A stretch of DNA of 64,000 nt from contig CBDAQG010000002.1 of NCBI GenBank assembly GCA_965198995.1, positions 868,001-932,000 on the forward strand, read 5' to 3'. This DNA comes from CAXMMR01 sp965198995. GTDB lineage: Bacteria; Pseudomonadota; Alphaproteobacteria; Acetobacterales; Acetobacteraceae. This document shows, piece by piece, positions 36,231-45,629 of this stretch (its first letter is position 1; each line of letters starts with the position of its first letter). The position numbers and the translations under genes are program-made. The notes beneath the pieces were generated by a model. It saw nothing but the letters and a program-made list of their open reading frames with translations, was not told where the DNA came from and searched no databases.

Positions 36231-37769
36231 ATGCAGAACCTTAACGGCCGCCGCGTTCGTCGCGGACTGGCGGCGGCACTGCTGGCAACGACCAGCCTGG
36301 CGCTGGCGCCGGTCGCATCGGCGGCGGCTCAGGACGCCAACCTGTCGGCCGCCACGCCCAAGCCGGGCGCCATCCAGCCAACCGCACCGGCGGCGCAGCT
36401 CCCCGACTTCGTCGACCTCGTCAAGCAGGTCAAGCCGGCAGTGGTCTCGATCACGTCGAAAATGACTGAGTCAGCCGCCGACGCCGCAGAGGGCGGCGGC
36501 GGTCCGCAGCAGGGCCTGCCGTTCCCGTTCCCGTTCGCCAATCCGCAGCAGCAGCAGCGACACGCCATCGAGGCGCGCGGCTCAGGCTTCATCATCGACG
36601 CGAGCGGTGTGGTGGTGACCAACAACCACGTTGTGAACGGCGCCAGCTCCGTCACCGTGACGCTGGATGATGGCACGACGCTGCCGGCCAAGGTGATCGG
36701 CAAGGATGCCCGTACCGACCTTGCGGTGCTGCAGGTCAGGAGCAATCACAAGCTGCCGTTCATCAATCTCGGTGACAGCAGCGCCGTGCAGCCCGGCGAA
36801 TGGGTGGTGGCAGTGGGCAACCCGTTCGGGCTCGGCGGCACGGTCACGGCCGGCATCGTCTCGGCGCGTGGGCGCGACATCGGCTCCGGCCCTTACGACT
36901 CGTTCCTGCAGATCGACGCGCCGATCAACCAGGGCAACTCGGGTGGCCCGCTGTTCACCCAGGACGGCAAGGTGGTGGGCGTGAACAGCCAGATCCTGAC
37001 GCCCTCGGGAGGATCGGTCGGCATCGGCTTCGCCATCCCGTCGAACCTGGTGCGTTCGGTGGTCACCCAGCTGGAGAAGACCGGCCATGTCACTCGCGGC
37101 TATCTTGGCGTCGAGGCGCAGGGGGTCAACGCGGCGATGGCGACCGCAATGAAGGTGCCGGCGGCGCCTGCCGGCGGGTCCGACCATGGCGCGCTGGTCG
37201 CCAGTGTCGAGCAGGACGGCCCGGCGTCGCATGCCGATATCCAGCCTGGCGACGTCATCATCGGCGTCAACGACAAGGCGATCGCGACCCAGCGCGACCT
37301 GTCGATCACGGTCGCCGAGCTGACACCGGGCAGCACGGCCGCGATCAAGCTGGTACGCGACGGCTCGATCCGCACCCAGCAGGTGACGATCGGCACGTTG
37401 CCGGGCGGCGCCGGTGGGGCCGCCGGCCTGACCGGCGGCGCGCCGAGCCTCGGCCTTGTGCTCGGGCCGATCACGCCGGAGATGCGCCAGCAGCTCGACA
37501 TGCCGGCAGGAACGCATGGGGCGGCGATCACCGACGTCACCTCCGGCTCGCCGGCCGAGCAGGCCGGCCTGCAGCCGGGCGACATCCTGCTTGGGGTCGG
37601 CGAAAAGGCGATCAGCAGCTCCGCCGACGGCGCCGCCGCGCTGCGGGCGGCGACCAAGGCCGGCCAGCCGGTCGCCTTGCGCATCCTGCGCGATGGGCAG
37701 CTCGCATTCATCGCTATCAGCCCCAACGGCGGCGGCCAGGCGCCGGACGACGACGATAACGGCGGCTGA
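36231..37769 (+). CDS. degP: DegP/HtrA-type periplasmic serine protease (Do family)
   Basis: A 512-residue protein: signal peptide (about 1-33), a Q-linker, a trypsin-like domain and two PDZ domains. The catalytic triad is in VVVTNNHVVNG (His), KDARTDLAVL (Asp) and INQGNSGGPLF (Ser). The PDZ domains start near RGYLGVEAQG and again near LGLVLGPITPEM, each with a GD-I-I/L-xGV core. It degrades or refolds damaged envelope proteins. ATG 36231 gives the signal peptide. No two-component partner is adjacent. Confidence 0.95.
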   Translation: MQNLNGRRVRRGLAAALLATTSLALAPVASAAAQDANLSAATPKPGAIQPTAPAAQLPDFVDLVKQVKPAVVSITSKMTESAADAAEGGGGPQQGLPFPFPFANPQQQQRHAIEARGSGFIIDASGVVVTNNHVVNGASSVTVTLDDGTTLPAKVIGKDARTDLAVLQVRSNHKLPFINLGDSSAVQPGEWVVAVGNPFGLGGTVTAGIVSARGRDIGSGPYDSFLQIDAPINQGNSGGPLFTQDGKVVGVNSQILTPSGGSVGIGFAIPSNLVRSVVTQLEKTGHVTRGYLGVEAQGVNAAMATAMKVPAAPAGGSDHGALVASVEQDGPASHADIQPGDVIIGVNDKAIATQRDLSITVAELTPGSTAAIKLVRDGSIRTQQVTIGTLPGGAGGAAGLTGGAPSLGLVLGPITPEMRQQLDMPAGTHGAAITDVTSGSPAEQAGLQPGDILLGVGEKAISSSADGAAALRAATKAGQPVALRILRDGQLAFIAISPNGGGQAPDDDDNGG

Positions 37770-37992
37770 CGCCGGCTGAGGGCGCGGTCCTCGACGCAGG
37801 CCTCATGGTGCAGGAGAGGACCCGGGGGTGCACCACCCCCAGGTCCCTCCGCAGCAATCGGCCTTGCTCTGCTTGCCCGATTTGTTCATGATATGTTCCA
37901 GGAGAGAGATGTCTCCTCGACTCCACACCAAGTCGGCTAAGCTCGTCGGTCGCACGCGAGTGATCTAGATGTAGTTGCTCGCTGCGATCAGG

Positions 37993-38009
37993 CCGCTATA
38001 CCTAGCGGT
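37993..38009 (+). promoter_or_regulatory. Hairpin at the nrdA translation start
   Basis: CCGCTA-TACC-TAGCGG forms a perfect 6-bp stem that ends one base before the nrdA ATG, where a ribosome binding site should be; no Shine-Dalgarno is visible. The rest of the 240-base gap after degP holds no ORF or motif I recognise. Confidence 0.4.
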
Positions 38010-39893
38010 ATGTTCGATCCAAATTCTGCCGAGACTAACCCGTCCATCCCAGCCGCGGGAGACTTCGCCGTGCTCGATGATGCCGTTCAGATGCAGGGCC
38101 GGCACCAGGTTCGGGTGGACCGATCACGCGACCGGCTGCTCACGGATTTCGGCCGCGCGATGCTCGATGATCGCTATCTGCTGCCGGGCGAGAGCTACCA
38201 GGACCTGTTCGCCCGCGTCGCGAGCTTCTATGGCGACGACGCGGCGCATGCTCAGCGTCTTTACGAGTACATCAGCAAGCTGTGGTTCATGCCGGCGACT
38301 CCCGTGCTGTCGAATGGCGGCACCGAGCGCGGGCTGCCGATCTCGTGCTTTCTCAACGAGGCGTCGGACAGCTTGGACGGCATTGTCGGACTGTGGAACG
38401 AGAACGTGTGGCTCGCCTCGAAGGGCGGCGGCATCGGGTCATACTGGGGCAATCTGCGCTCGATCGGCGAGAAGGTCGGCCAGAACGGCAAGACCTCCGG
38501 CGTGATCCCGTTCATCCGGGTGATGGACAGCCTCACGCTGGCGATCTCGCAGGGCTCGCTGCGGCGCGGCTCGGCGGCCGTCTACCTGCCGATCAGCCAT
38601 CCGGAGGTCGAGGAGTTCGTCGAGATCCGCCGGCCGACCGGGGGTGATCCCAATCGCAAGGCGCTCAACCTGCATCACGGCATTCTGGTCTCGGACGCCT
38701 TCATGCGCGCCGTGGAGGCGGACGAGGACTGGGGGCTGCTGTCGCCCAAGGATCAGGCGGTCGTGCGCCGGATCTCCGCGCGCAATTTGTGGATCCGGAT
38801 CCTGACGGCGCGGATCGAGACCGGCGAGCCATACCTCGTGTTCGCCGACCAAGTGAACAACGCCCGCCCGGAGCATCAGAAGCTGGCCGGGCTTGAGGTC
38901 AAGACCTCAAACCTGTGCTCGGAGATCACCCTGCCGACCGGGATGGACCATCACGGCAGGCAGCGCACGGCGGTGTGCTGCCTCAGCTCGGTCAACCTCG
39001 AATCCTGGCACGAGTGGCGTGATCATCCCCTGTTCGTCGAGGATGTCATGCGTTTCCTCGACAACGTGCTGCAGGACTTCATCGACCGGGCGCCGGAGGG
39101 AATGGAGCGGGCGCGCTATGCGGCGATGCGCGAGCGCTCGGTGGGGCTCGGTGTGATGGGCTTCCACTCCTTCCTGCAGGCCGAGCGGGTGCCGTTCGAG
39201 AGCGTGGTCGCCAAGGTTTGGAACCGGCGCATGTTCACCCATTTGCGGGCCGAGGCAGACAAGGCTTCGCGCATGCTGGCGGCCGAGCGCGGCGCCTGCC
39301 TGGACGCCGAGGAGTATGGCATCGCCGAGCGGTTTTCGAACAAGCTGGCGATCGCGCCCACCGCCTCGATCTCGATCATCGCCGGCAATGCCTCGCCCGG
39401 CATTGAGCCGATCGCTGCCAACGTGTTCCTGCAGAAGACGCTCTCCGGCAGCTTTACCGTGCGCAACCGGCATCTGCGCAGACTGCTGGCCGAGAAGGGT
39501 CGGGACACTGACGAGGTGTGGTCGTCGATCACGCTGACGCAGGGCAGCGTGCAGCATCTCGACTTCCTGACCCAGCACGAGCGCGATGTGTTCAAGACCG
39601 CGTTCGAGCTCGATCAGCGCTGGGTGGTCGAGCATGCGGCGGACCGCACGCCGTTCATATGCCAAAGCCAGTCGGTGAACCTGTTCCTGCCGGCGAACTG
39701 CCACAAGCGAGACCTGCATCAGATCCATCACCTGGCGTGGAAGCGGGGCATGAAGTCGCTCTACTATTGCCGGTCGCTGTCGATCCAACGGGCGGACACG
39801 GTGAGCGAGATGATTACGGCGGCAGACAACATGGCGCTCGCGAACGATCTTCCCGCAGTCAAGAACTACGAAGAGTGTTTGGCTTGCCAGTAA
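38010..39893 (+). CDS. nrdA: Class I ribonucleotide reductase, alpha subunit NrdA
   Basis: A 627-residue catalytic subunit that reduces ribonucleoside diphosphates. TPVLSNGGTERGLPISCFLN holds the first redox Cys region, SNLCSEITLP has the thiyl-radical Cys with the N-x-C-x-E signature, and TASISIIAGNASPGIEP follows. The C-terminal tail ends ECLACQ with the exchange Cys pair C-x-x-C. There is no N-terminal ATP-cone. nrdB follows after a pair of element I repeats. Confidence 0.95.
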   Translation: MFDPNSAETNPSIPAAGDFAVLDDAVQMQGRHQVRVDRSRDRLLTDFGRAMLDDRYLLPGESYQDLFARVASFYGDDAAHAQRLYEYISKLWFMPATPVLSNGGTERGLPISCFLNEASDSLDGIVGLWNENVWLASKGGGIGSYWGNLRSIGEKVGQNGKTSGVIPFIRVMDSLTLAISQGSLRRGSAAVYLPISHPEVEEFVEIRRPTGGDPNRKALNLHHGILVSDAFMRAVEADEDWGLLSPKDQAVVRRISARNLWIRILTARIETGEPYLVFADQVNNARPEHQKLAGLEVKTSNLCSEITLPTGMDHHGRQRTAVCCLSSVNLESWHEWRDHPLFVEDVMRFLDNVLQDFIDRAPEGMERARYAAMRERSVGLGVMGFHSFLQAERVPFESVVAKVWNRRMFTHLRAEADKASRMLAAERGACLDAEEYGIAERFSNKLAIAPTASISIIAGNASPGIEPIAANVFLQKTLSGSFTVRNRHLRRLLAEKGRDTDEVWSSITLTQGSVQHLDFLTQHERDVFKTAFELDQRWVVEHAADRTPFICQSQSVNLFLPANCHKRDLHQIHHLAWKRGMKSLYYCRSLSIQRADTVSEMITAADNMALANDLPAVKNYEECLACQ

Positions 39894-39895
39894 AG

Positions 39896-40018
39896 CGAGG
39901 GGCGTCGCCCCTCGAGCCCACCCTCACGCGCCAGCGTGCCGGCGGCCGTTAGCAACCACCTAACTAATTGGGATCCAAGGGCCGCGGGCCCTTGGCGGGT
40001 CAAGGGCAGAGCCCTTGC
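39896..40018. repeat. Element I, inverted pair inside the nrdA-nrdB gap
   Basis: CGAGGGGC-GT-CGCCCCTCG just after nrdA; then CCAAGGGCCGCGGGCCCTTGG at 39974-39995 (as CCAAGGGCC/GGCCCTTGG) and CAAGGGC-AGA-GCCCTTG. These stems fill most of the 145-base gap between two genes that are normally co-transcribed. Confidence 0.85.
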
Positions 40019-40038
40019 CTTAACTGAGGAACCTCTCC

Positions 40039-41064
40039 ATGGACGACCTGCGCGCGCCGACCCGTTACGACCTGCTGACCGAGAACCCGGTCTACAAGCC
40101 GTTTCGTTACCCGTGGGCCTACGAGGCCTGGCACACCCAGCAGCGCGTGCATTGGCTGCCCGAGGAGGTGCCGCTCGCCGATGACGTAAAGGATTGGCAT
40201 CGCAACCTTTCGGCGGCCGAGCGCAACCTGGTCACGCAGATCTTTCGCTTCTTCACCCAGTCGGATGTTGAGGTGAACAACTGCTACATGAAGCACTACA
40301 GTCAGGTGTTCAAACCCACCGAGGTGCTGATGATGCTGTCGGCGTTCAGCAATATCGAGACGGTGCACATTGCCGCCTACTCGCATTTGCTGGACACGAT
40401 CGGCATGCCGGAGCTCGAATACTCGGCCTTCATGCAGTACAAGCAGATGAAGGACAAGTTTGACTACATGCAGTCCTTCTCGGTGGCCTCTAAGCGGGAG
40501 ATTGCCAAGACCTTGGCGGCGTTTGGCGCCTTCACCGAAGGGCTGCAGCTATTCGCCTCGTTTGCCATCCTGCTGAACTTCCCGAGGTTCAACAAGCTGA
40601 AGGGCATGGGTCAGATCGTCTCCTGGTCGGTGCGTGACGAGACGCTGCATTGCCTGTCTGTGATCAAGCTGTTCAGAACTTTCGTGCAGGAAAACCCGGA
40701 GATCTGGGATGATGGCCTTCGGGCTGAGCTCTACGAGATCTGCGCCACCATTGTCGGCCACGAAGACGCCTTCATCGACCTGGCGTTCGAGCTTGGGCCG
40801 GTCGACGGGCTCGATGCGTCACAGGTCAAGCGCTACATCCGCTTTATCGCCGACCGGCGCTTGAGCCAGCTTGGCCTGGCGCCGTTCTATCATGTCGAGA
40901 GCAACCCGTTGCCATGGCTTGACGACATGCTGAACGCCGTCGAGCACGCCAACTTCTTCGAGAACCGGTCTACCGAGTATAGTCGGGCTGCGACGCTTGG
41001 AACCTGGGAGGAGGCTTTCGAGGAGCGGACGTTTGGCTCGGTGGAGCAGGCCCGTATCGCATAA
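40039..41064 (+). CDS. nrdB: Class I ribonucleotide reductase, beta subunit NrdB
   Basis: A 341-residue ferritin-like protein that carries the diiron-tyrosyl radical. NIETVHIAAYSHLLDTIG has the metal ligands Glu and His and the radical Tyr in the E-x2-H-x3-Y spacing; WSVRDETLHCLSVIK supplies the second E-x2-H, and VEHANFFENRSTEYS is the C-terminal signature with Tyr for radical transfer. It pairs with nrdA upstream, 145 bases away. GAGGA lies ahead of the ATG. Confidence 0.96.
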   Translation: MDDLRAPTRYDLLTENPVYKPFRYPWAYEAWHTQQRVHWLPEEVPLADDVKDWHRNLSAAERNLVTQIFRFFTQSDVEVNNCYMKHYSQVFKPTEVLMMLSAFSNIETVHIAAYSHLLDTIGMPELEYSAFMQYKQMKDKFDYMQSFSVASKREIAKTLAAFGAFTEGLQLFASFAILLNFPRFNKLKGMGQIVSWSVRDETLHCLSVIKLFRTFVQENPEIWDDGLRAELYEICATIVGHEDAFIDLAFELGPVDGLDASQVKRYIRFIADRRLSQLGLAPFYHVESNPLPWLDDMLNAVEHANFFENRSTEYSRAATLGTWEEAFEERTFGSVEQARIA

Positions 41065-41287
41065 CCGGCAACAACCTGTTGCCGAACTGCCACAAGATGG
41101 CTTTTCGCAGCGCCTGTCTGGCTGCGAATGGCGCCGGTCATAAAATCACGAAGCAACTTGCCGTGAGGTATGGTGTATTGCGATAGTATGAATGAAGGGA
41201 AGCCGTCGTGGTGGAGGCGCGGGCTGGATCGACGGTTTTCACACGCCCGGTCTGCAGTGGAGCACCAAGACAGCGTGGGGATCGGAC

Positions 41288-41575
41288 ATGAACATCACCG
41301 CCGAGCGTGATCCAATCAGCGATTTTAGCCAGGACGGAGTGCGTGACGGCCTTGGCGCTCCGCGGACCGGGCGGCGTCTATCCGATAAGATCCTCGTTGC
41401 CTTCCATCAGGCTTGCGACCTTGGCGACCTCGAAGTCTCCGAGCAATTACTTCAAATTCTCGAGATGATGATGACGCGACGCCCGCTGCCCGTGGACGGT
41501 AATCGGCGCAAGAGCATCGAGAGCCTCGTGGCCGCCTATGAGCGGTTGTGGTATCTCCGCCATCCGGAGCGTTGA
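41288..41575 (+). CDS. Conserved hypothetical protein
   Basis: A 95-residue protein with an all-alpha look: RRLSDKILVAFHQACDLGDL then EVSEQLLQILEMMMTRRP, and IESLVAAYERLWYLRHPER at the end. It has no membrane segment or known catalytic motif. I recall similar short proteins in Acetobacteraceae but no function. ATG 41288 gives the conserved-looking start; the frame is open 32 codons further upstream. Confidence 0.7.
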   Translation: MNITAERDPISDFSQDGVRDGLGAPRTGRRLSDKILVAFHQACDLGDLEVSEQLLQILEMMMTRRPLPVDGNRRKSIESLVAAYERLWYLRHPER

Positions 41576-41641
41576 GGGCGAGTTTTGCGCTTGTCGGTGG
41601 CCACCAACACGACGCCGGCGCTACGCGCCTGACCTGTGGCA

Positions 41642-42385
41642 TCACCAGTCAAGGCGGCCAGCCCGGCGCAGGATGGCGTCGGCGGCAGCGGTGAACTGAG
41701 CGTCGTGATGCAGGACCAGGCCGGGGCGGAGCGAGGTCTCGCCTCGGCCGCCTTTCACGCCACGCAGCAAGACGAGGTGCGCGGGCTTACCGGCCCGCGG
41801 CCAAAGCGGCAGGACGCTCAGCGTGCCGCAACCGGACTGCCCTAGCGCCAGCAACCCGACGTCAAGCTGGCCTGCCGGCAGCACCAGAGTCAGCGTGCCG
41901 CCGCGACGCAGCAGGCCAGACAAGCTGGTTGCCCAGGCCGCCACCAGCCCAACCGAGGCCCGTCTGGCCGCCTCGCGACTAGGCTGCGGCGAGGGCGTGC
42001 CGCGCCAATCGTGCCAGGGCGGGTTGGCAAGGCAGTGATCCATCAGGCCGTCGAACTCTGCGGCGCGAACCGTGTGGATACATGCGGTGACGACCAGAGC
42101 CGAGATAAAGCCGTTTGCCGCCAGGTTGCGGCGCGCCAACTCAGCCATGTCCGGGTCGCGCTCGATGCCGATTGCCTGCAGCCCGGCGACCCTCGCGAGC
42201 AGGCACAGCAACGCCGAGCCAGCCCCGGTGCCGGCCTCGAGCACGCGCTGGCCCGGACGCGCTGGGACGCTGGCGGCCAGCAGCACCGGTTCGAGCCCGG
42301 TGCGATTGCCTCTGAGCGGTTGGAGGTAGCTGAGGCGGCCGCCGAGCAGCCCACCCGCGCTGTAGGCGGGCGTGATGTCGCTCAT
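41642..42385 (-). CDS. SAM-dependent methyltransferase (TrmN6/YfiC-like)
   Basis: A 247-residue class I methyltransferase. It has the SAM motif VLEAGTGAGSALLCLLAR and the N6-adenine-type motif CLANPPWHD (N-P-P-W). TrmN6 methylates A37 of tRNA-Val; this family member likely modifies a tRNA adenine or a related substrate. Its ATG overlaps the stop of the DUF2007 gene upstream by four bases, so the two are co-translated. Confidence 0.85.
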   Translation of the reverse strand: MSDITPAYSAGGLLGGRLSYLQPLRGNRTGLEPVLLAASVPARPGQRVLEAGTGAGSALLCLLARVAGLQAIGIERDPDMAELARRNLAANGFISALVVTACIHTVRAAEFDGLMDHCLANPPWHDWRGTPSPQPSREAARRASVGLVAAWATSLSGLLRRGGTLTLVLPAGQLDVGLLALGQSGCGTLSVLPLWPRAGKPAHLVLLRGVKGGRGETSLRPGLVLHHDAQFTAAADAILRRAGRLDW

Positions 42386-42588
42386 GCCTCGCCCGCCTCC
42401 TGCAGCACCCGCAAGGCTCGGCGGGCATCCTCCGTGCGCACCATGAGCCGCCGCGGAATGGCGCCGATGCTGCCTTCGAGCGCGCTGACATGGCCGTCCA
42501 GCAGCACCGCCTCGATGCCGGCATCCGACAGCAGCGCCATCAGAAAGCTCAGCCTCACCAGATCATTGGTGATCGCGACCGCCTGCAT
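42382..42588 (-). CDS. DUF2007-domain protein
   Basis: A 68-residue protein with one DUF2007-like domain, a small PII-like fold: AVAITNDLVRLSFLMALLSD, AGIEAVLLDGHVSALEG, PRRLMVRTEDARRALRVL. ATG 42588 is preferred because GGAGAG lies six bases upstream. It overlaps the methyltransferase gene by four bases, a pairing common in alphaproteobacteria, and is divergent from the polyprenyl synthase gene. Proposed roles are signal or metal binding. Confidence 0.82.
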   Translation of the reverse strand: MQAVAITNDLVRLSFLMALLSDAGIEAVLLDGHVSALEGSIGAIPRRLMVRTEDARRALRVLQEAGEA

Positions 42589-42680
42589 TCCTGCTCTCCA
42601 CAGCACGTTGCCGCCAGGGTCATCCTTGACCGTTTTTTCGCGGCCCCGATATGGTATCGTGCGGTGACACCGGCGCCTTG

Positions 42681-43775
42681 ATGGATGCCAGACGGCCGCA
42701 TCACGATCGAACGGAGATGGTTTTGCGCGTCGCTGCGGACTTGCCGCCTGACGGGCTGGCGGTAGCCCGGTTGGCGCCGATCCTCGACCCGCTGTCGCGC
42801 CTGCTCGCTCTGCTGGGCGACGACATGGATCGCTGCAACCGGCTGATCATTCGCCACATGGACAGCAAGGTCGCCCTGATCCCGCAGCTCGGCGCGCATA
42901 TCGTTGCCGCCGGCGGCAAGCGTCTGCGGCCACTGCTCACGCTTGCCGCCGCCAGGCTCTGCGGCTACACGCCGGAGGGCGGCAGCGTCGGGCGGCATGT
43001 CGCGCTCGCCGCCTGCGTCGAGTTCATCCATACCGCGACGCTGCTGCATGACGACGTCGTCGACGAGAGCGCGCTGCGCCGCGGTGAGGCGAGTGCGAAC
43101 GCCCTGTTCGGTAACAAGGCGTCCGTCCTGGTCGGCGATTTCCTGTTCTCGCGCGCCTTTCAACTGATGGTGCAGGACGGCTCGCTGGCGGTTCTGGCCG
43201 TGCTGTCCAAGGCCGCGGCGACGATCGCCGAGGGCGAGGTGATGCAGCTTTCCATCCAGAACGACCTGTCGACCTCCGAGGCCCAGTATCTCGACATGAT
43301 CAGCGGCAAGACGGCGGCGCTGTTCTCTGCCGCCTGCCGGGTCGGCGCCATCGTCGCGGCGCGGCCGCCCGAGGAAGAGCAGGCGCTCGCCGATTACGGC
43401 AGCAACCTGGGCATCGCCTTCCAGCTGGTCGATGATGCGCTGGACTATGCTGCGGATCAGGCGACGCTTGGCAAGACCATCGGCGACGACTTCCGGGAAG
43501 GCAAGATCACCCTGCCGGTGCTCGCCGCCTTTCACGCCGGCAGCGCCGCCGAGCGGGATTTCTGGATACGGACGATCGAGGCGAGCGAGCAGACCGAGGC
43601 GGACCTCGACCAGGCCTTTCGGCTCATCGAGACGCATGACGGCATTGGCGCGACGCTGGCGCGGGCAGCCGGCTACGCGACGGCGGCCAAGCAGGCGCTG
43701 GGCGGGTTCAAGCGTTCGGCGCTGTGCGACAGCCTGCTGGAAATCGCCGACTTCACGGTCAGCCGGGCGAGGTAG
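42681..43775 (+). CDS. ispB: Polyprenyl diphosphate synthase (IspB-like)
   Basis: A 364-residue all-alpha trans-prenyltransferase. AAGGKRLRPLLTL is at residues 76-88, the first Asp-rich motif DDVVD at 124-128 and the second, LVDDALDY, further on. It elongates farnesyl diphosphate with isopentenyl units to make the ubiquinone side chain. The N-terminus is somewhat long; ATG 42717 (MVLRVAADL) is an alternative start. It is divergent from the DUF2007-methyltransferase pair. Confidence 0.92.
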   Translation: MDARRPHHDRTEMVLRVAADLPPDGLAVARLAPILDPLSRLLALLGDDMDRCNRLIIRHMDSKVALIPQLGAHIVAAGGKRLRPLLTLAAARLCGYTPEGGSVGRHVALAACVEFIHTATLLHDDVVDESALRRGEASANALFGNKASVLVGDFLFSRAFQLMVQDGSLAVLAVLSKAAATIAEGEVMQLSIQNDLSTSEAQYLDMISGKTAALFSAACRVGAIVAARPPEEEQALADYGSNLGIAFQLVDDALDYAADQATLGKTIGDDFREGKITLPVLAAFHAGSAAERDFWIRTIEASEQTEADLDQAFRLIETHDGIGATLARAAGYATAAKQALGGFKRSALCDSLLEIADFTVSRAR

Positions 43776-43858
43776 GGGCCGGCGCCTGACCGGCGAGACA
43801 GGCGCGGGCGCTTGGCCGGTCTGCAATCGTCGCGGCCGGCGGCGCAGACGGGATCGAC

Positions 43859-44587
43859 TTACTTCAGCGCGCTGATCTTACGAGCCCTGGCTTCTTCCGC
43901 CGAGGCGACGCCGCCATGCGCGGCCGACCAGGCGATCGGGTTTTCCAGGAACCGTCGTACATCGGCGAGGTCGGATTGCGGAAAATAGGGCCGGTCCTTG
44001 CAGGCCTCCAGAACGTCCCACCACGTGCACAGGTGGTGCAATTGGATGTCCAGCGACTGCAGCAGCTCGGCGCTGCCGGGGAAAACGCCGTAGTAGAACA
44101 CGACGAAGGCGTGATTGCAGATGGCGCCTGCATCCCGCAGGGACTTGGCGAACTGCACCTTGGTCTGGCCGTCGGTGGTCAGGTCCTCGACCAGGAGGGT
44201 GCGGCGGCCTTCCGGCACGTCGCCCTCGATCAAGGCGTTGCGGCCGAACCCCTTCGGCTTCTTGCGAACATAGGCCATCGGGGCGGACATCCGGTCGGCG
44301 ATCCAGGCGGCGAACGGGATCCCGGCGGTCTCGCCGCCGGCGACGACCTCGATCGACTCGTAGCCGACGTGGCGGTTGATCTTCTCGACGCCGAGCTCGC
44401 AGATCTTCGAGCGGGCACGCGGGAAGTAGATGATGCGCCGGCAATCGATGTAGACGGGCGAGCACCAGCCGGAGGTGAGGGTGTAGGGCGCCTCCGGGCG
44501 CAGGTTCACGGCGCCGATTTCAAGCAGGATGTGAGCGGTGGTCAGCGCGGCGCTGCGGTCCCAGTCCGTGCCTGTCGAGGCGCTCAT
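43859..44587 (-). CDS. pyrE: Orotate phosphoribosyltransferase PyrE
   Basis: A 242-residue type I phosphoribosyltransferase of pyrimidine synthesis. LTSGWCSPVYIDCR, IEVVAGGETAGIPFAAW and the PRPP loop TLLVEDLTTDGQTK are visible. It matches the long alphaproteobacterial PyrE form, where the usual DD pair in the PRPP loop reads EDLTTDG. ATG 44587 is preferred to the GTG three bases upstream. Confidence 0.94.
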   Translation of the reverse strand: MSASTGTDWDRSAALTTAHILLEIGAVNLRPEAPYTLTSGWCSPVYIDCRRIIYFPRARSKICELGVEKINRHVGYESIEVVAGGETAGIPFAAWIADRMSAPMAYVRKKPKGFGRNALIEGDVPEGRRTLLVEDLTTDGQTKVQFAKSLRDAGAICNHAFVVFYYGVFPGSAELLQSLDIQLHHLCTWWDVLEACKDRPYFPQSDLADVRRFLENPIAWSAAHGGVASAEEARARKISALK

Positions 44588-44695
44588 CACCCTGTCTCCG
44601 CTCCTGCCGCATGACGGACGTTCTTGCTCTACAGGGGGGAGGGAGCAACGTCCACGGCTTGATAGGGGGGCGGGTGCTGCTTGCTGCGGTGGCGC

Positions 44696-44986
44696 ATGGC
44701 CAGTAGACTAGCAGTCGTTGAGAATGATTCGCAGTCGGGGTATCGGGTGGCGAGAGATTTGACGGCTGTGACGCGACGCTGCGAGCGAGCGGTGGTGACC
44801 GCCTATCGCGAGTTGCGCGAGCTGGGCAGCCACGATTTGGCTGCCTTTCAAGCCTGCACGACCCTCTACCGGATCCACCATCCCGAGGCGCCGCTCAGCG
44901 AGGCGCGTGACCTCGTGTCCGAGTGGATTGACCACCATATCGTCCGTGACGATGACGGACCGACGCCGGGGTGCGACTGCGACTGA
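44696..44986 (+). CDS. Hypothetical protein
   Basis: A 96-residue hydrophilic protein. The core RRCERAVVTAYRELRELG and FQACTTLYRIHHPEAPLSEA look helical, and the tail is acidic and cysteine-containing (GPTPGCDCD). No known domain is seen. It faces a convergent orphan gene only four bases away. The regular coding pattern and the helical repeats favour a real gene. Confidence 0.55.
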   Translation: MASRLAVVENDSQSGYRVARDLTAVTRRCERAVVTAYRELRELGSHDLAAFQACTTLYRIHHPEAPLSEARDLVSEWIDHHIVRDDDGPTPGCDCD

Positions 44987-44990
44987 CCGG

Positions 44991-45629
44991 TCAGGCTGGT
45001 TCGGCGGAAAAGAAGTTTGCTCGAACCGAGGCACGCGCGACGAGGGCTCGCAAGGCAGGGTCACTGGCACCGTCTTTCTTGGTCAGCGTTTCCATTGGGA
45101 CGAAGTACTCGTGCGCATGCGGCACCTGGCTGGTGGCGAAGTGGTCATAGTGGCGTGAGCGAAGGCCATACATCACCCGCATGTCTCTCACCGGCACGAC
45201 CAAAGGACGTGTCGGCTCGCGATCCAGCAGGCCGGTTGCCACCCAACGCGGCGTCGGATCATTCGGTAGGACCGGGGCGAGCAGCCAGCTAATCGGGCAG
45301 AGCGCCAGCATCGACTGCGTGCTCGGTGCGAAACGGCTGCGCTTGTCAAGCAGGTTCTGTAGCGAGCTACAAGCCTCGATGGCAAAGATGTCGGCATAGG
45401 GCTCATTCAGGCTGCCGCCGAAATGGAGCCACAGCCCGTCTGGCAAAGTACGAAAGCGTTCACTTCCGGGCAGCTTAAGAAATGGCTGCGAGGAGCCGCA
45501 CTCATCGGCGGGGCGGCCGCGCAGCCAAGCCCCACTGCCAACTGGCTCACGCAGCAGCCCGGGTGGCTGCTGTGGCCACGCCTTGAGTCTGGCGCGAACC
45601 AGCGCATCGAGGGACCGATAGGCATCCAT
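44991..45629 (-). CDS. Unrecognised orphan protein
   Basis: A 212-residue protein that I cannot assign. It is soluble; a notable segment is YADIFAIEACSSLQNLLDKR, followed by RSRFAP. The D-x3-E pattern there recalls a nuclease core, but the Lys of PD-(D/E)xK is missing (EAC), so this is not a claim. Local GC is lower than in the flanking core genes, which fits acquisition by transfer. No partner gene is clear. Confidence 0.55.
   Translation of the reverse strand: MDAYRSLDALVRARLKAWPQQPPGLLREPVGSGAWLRGRPADECGSSQPFLKLPGSERFRTLPDGLWLHFGGSLNEPYADIFAIEACSSLQNLLDKRSRFAPSTQSMLALCPISWLLAPVLPNDPTPRWVATGLLDREPTRPLVVPVRDMRVMYGLRSRHYDHFATSQVPHAHEYFVPMETLTKKDGASDPALRALVARASVRANFFSAEPA

Noticed and set aside
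37770..38009. NrdR boxes upstream of nrdA
   Set aside because: No pair of sites resembling ACACTATATATTGTGT was found, only the small hairpin at the start codon.
42382..42606. GTG 42606 as the DUF2007 start
   Set aside because: ATG 42588 has GGAGAG at proper spacing and matches the family N-terminus.
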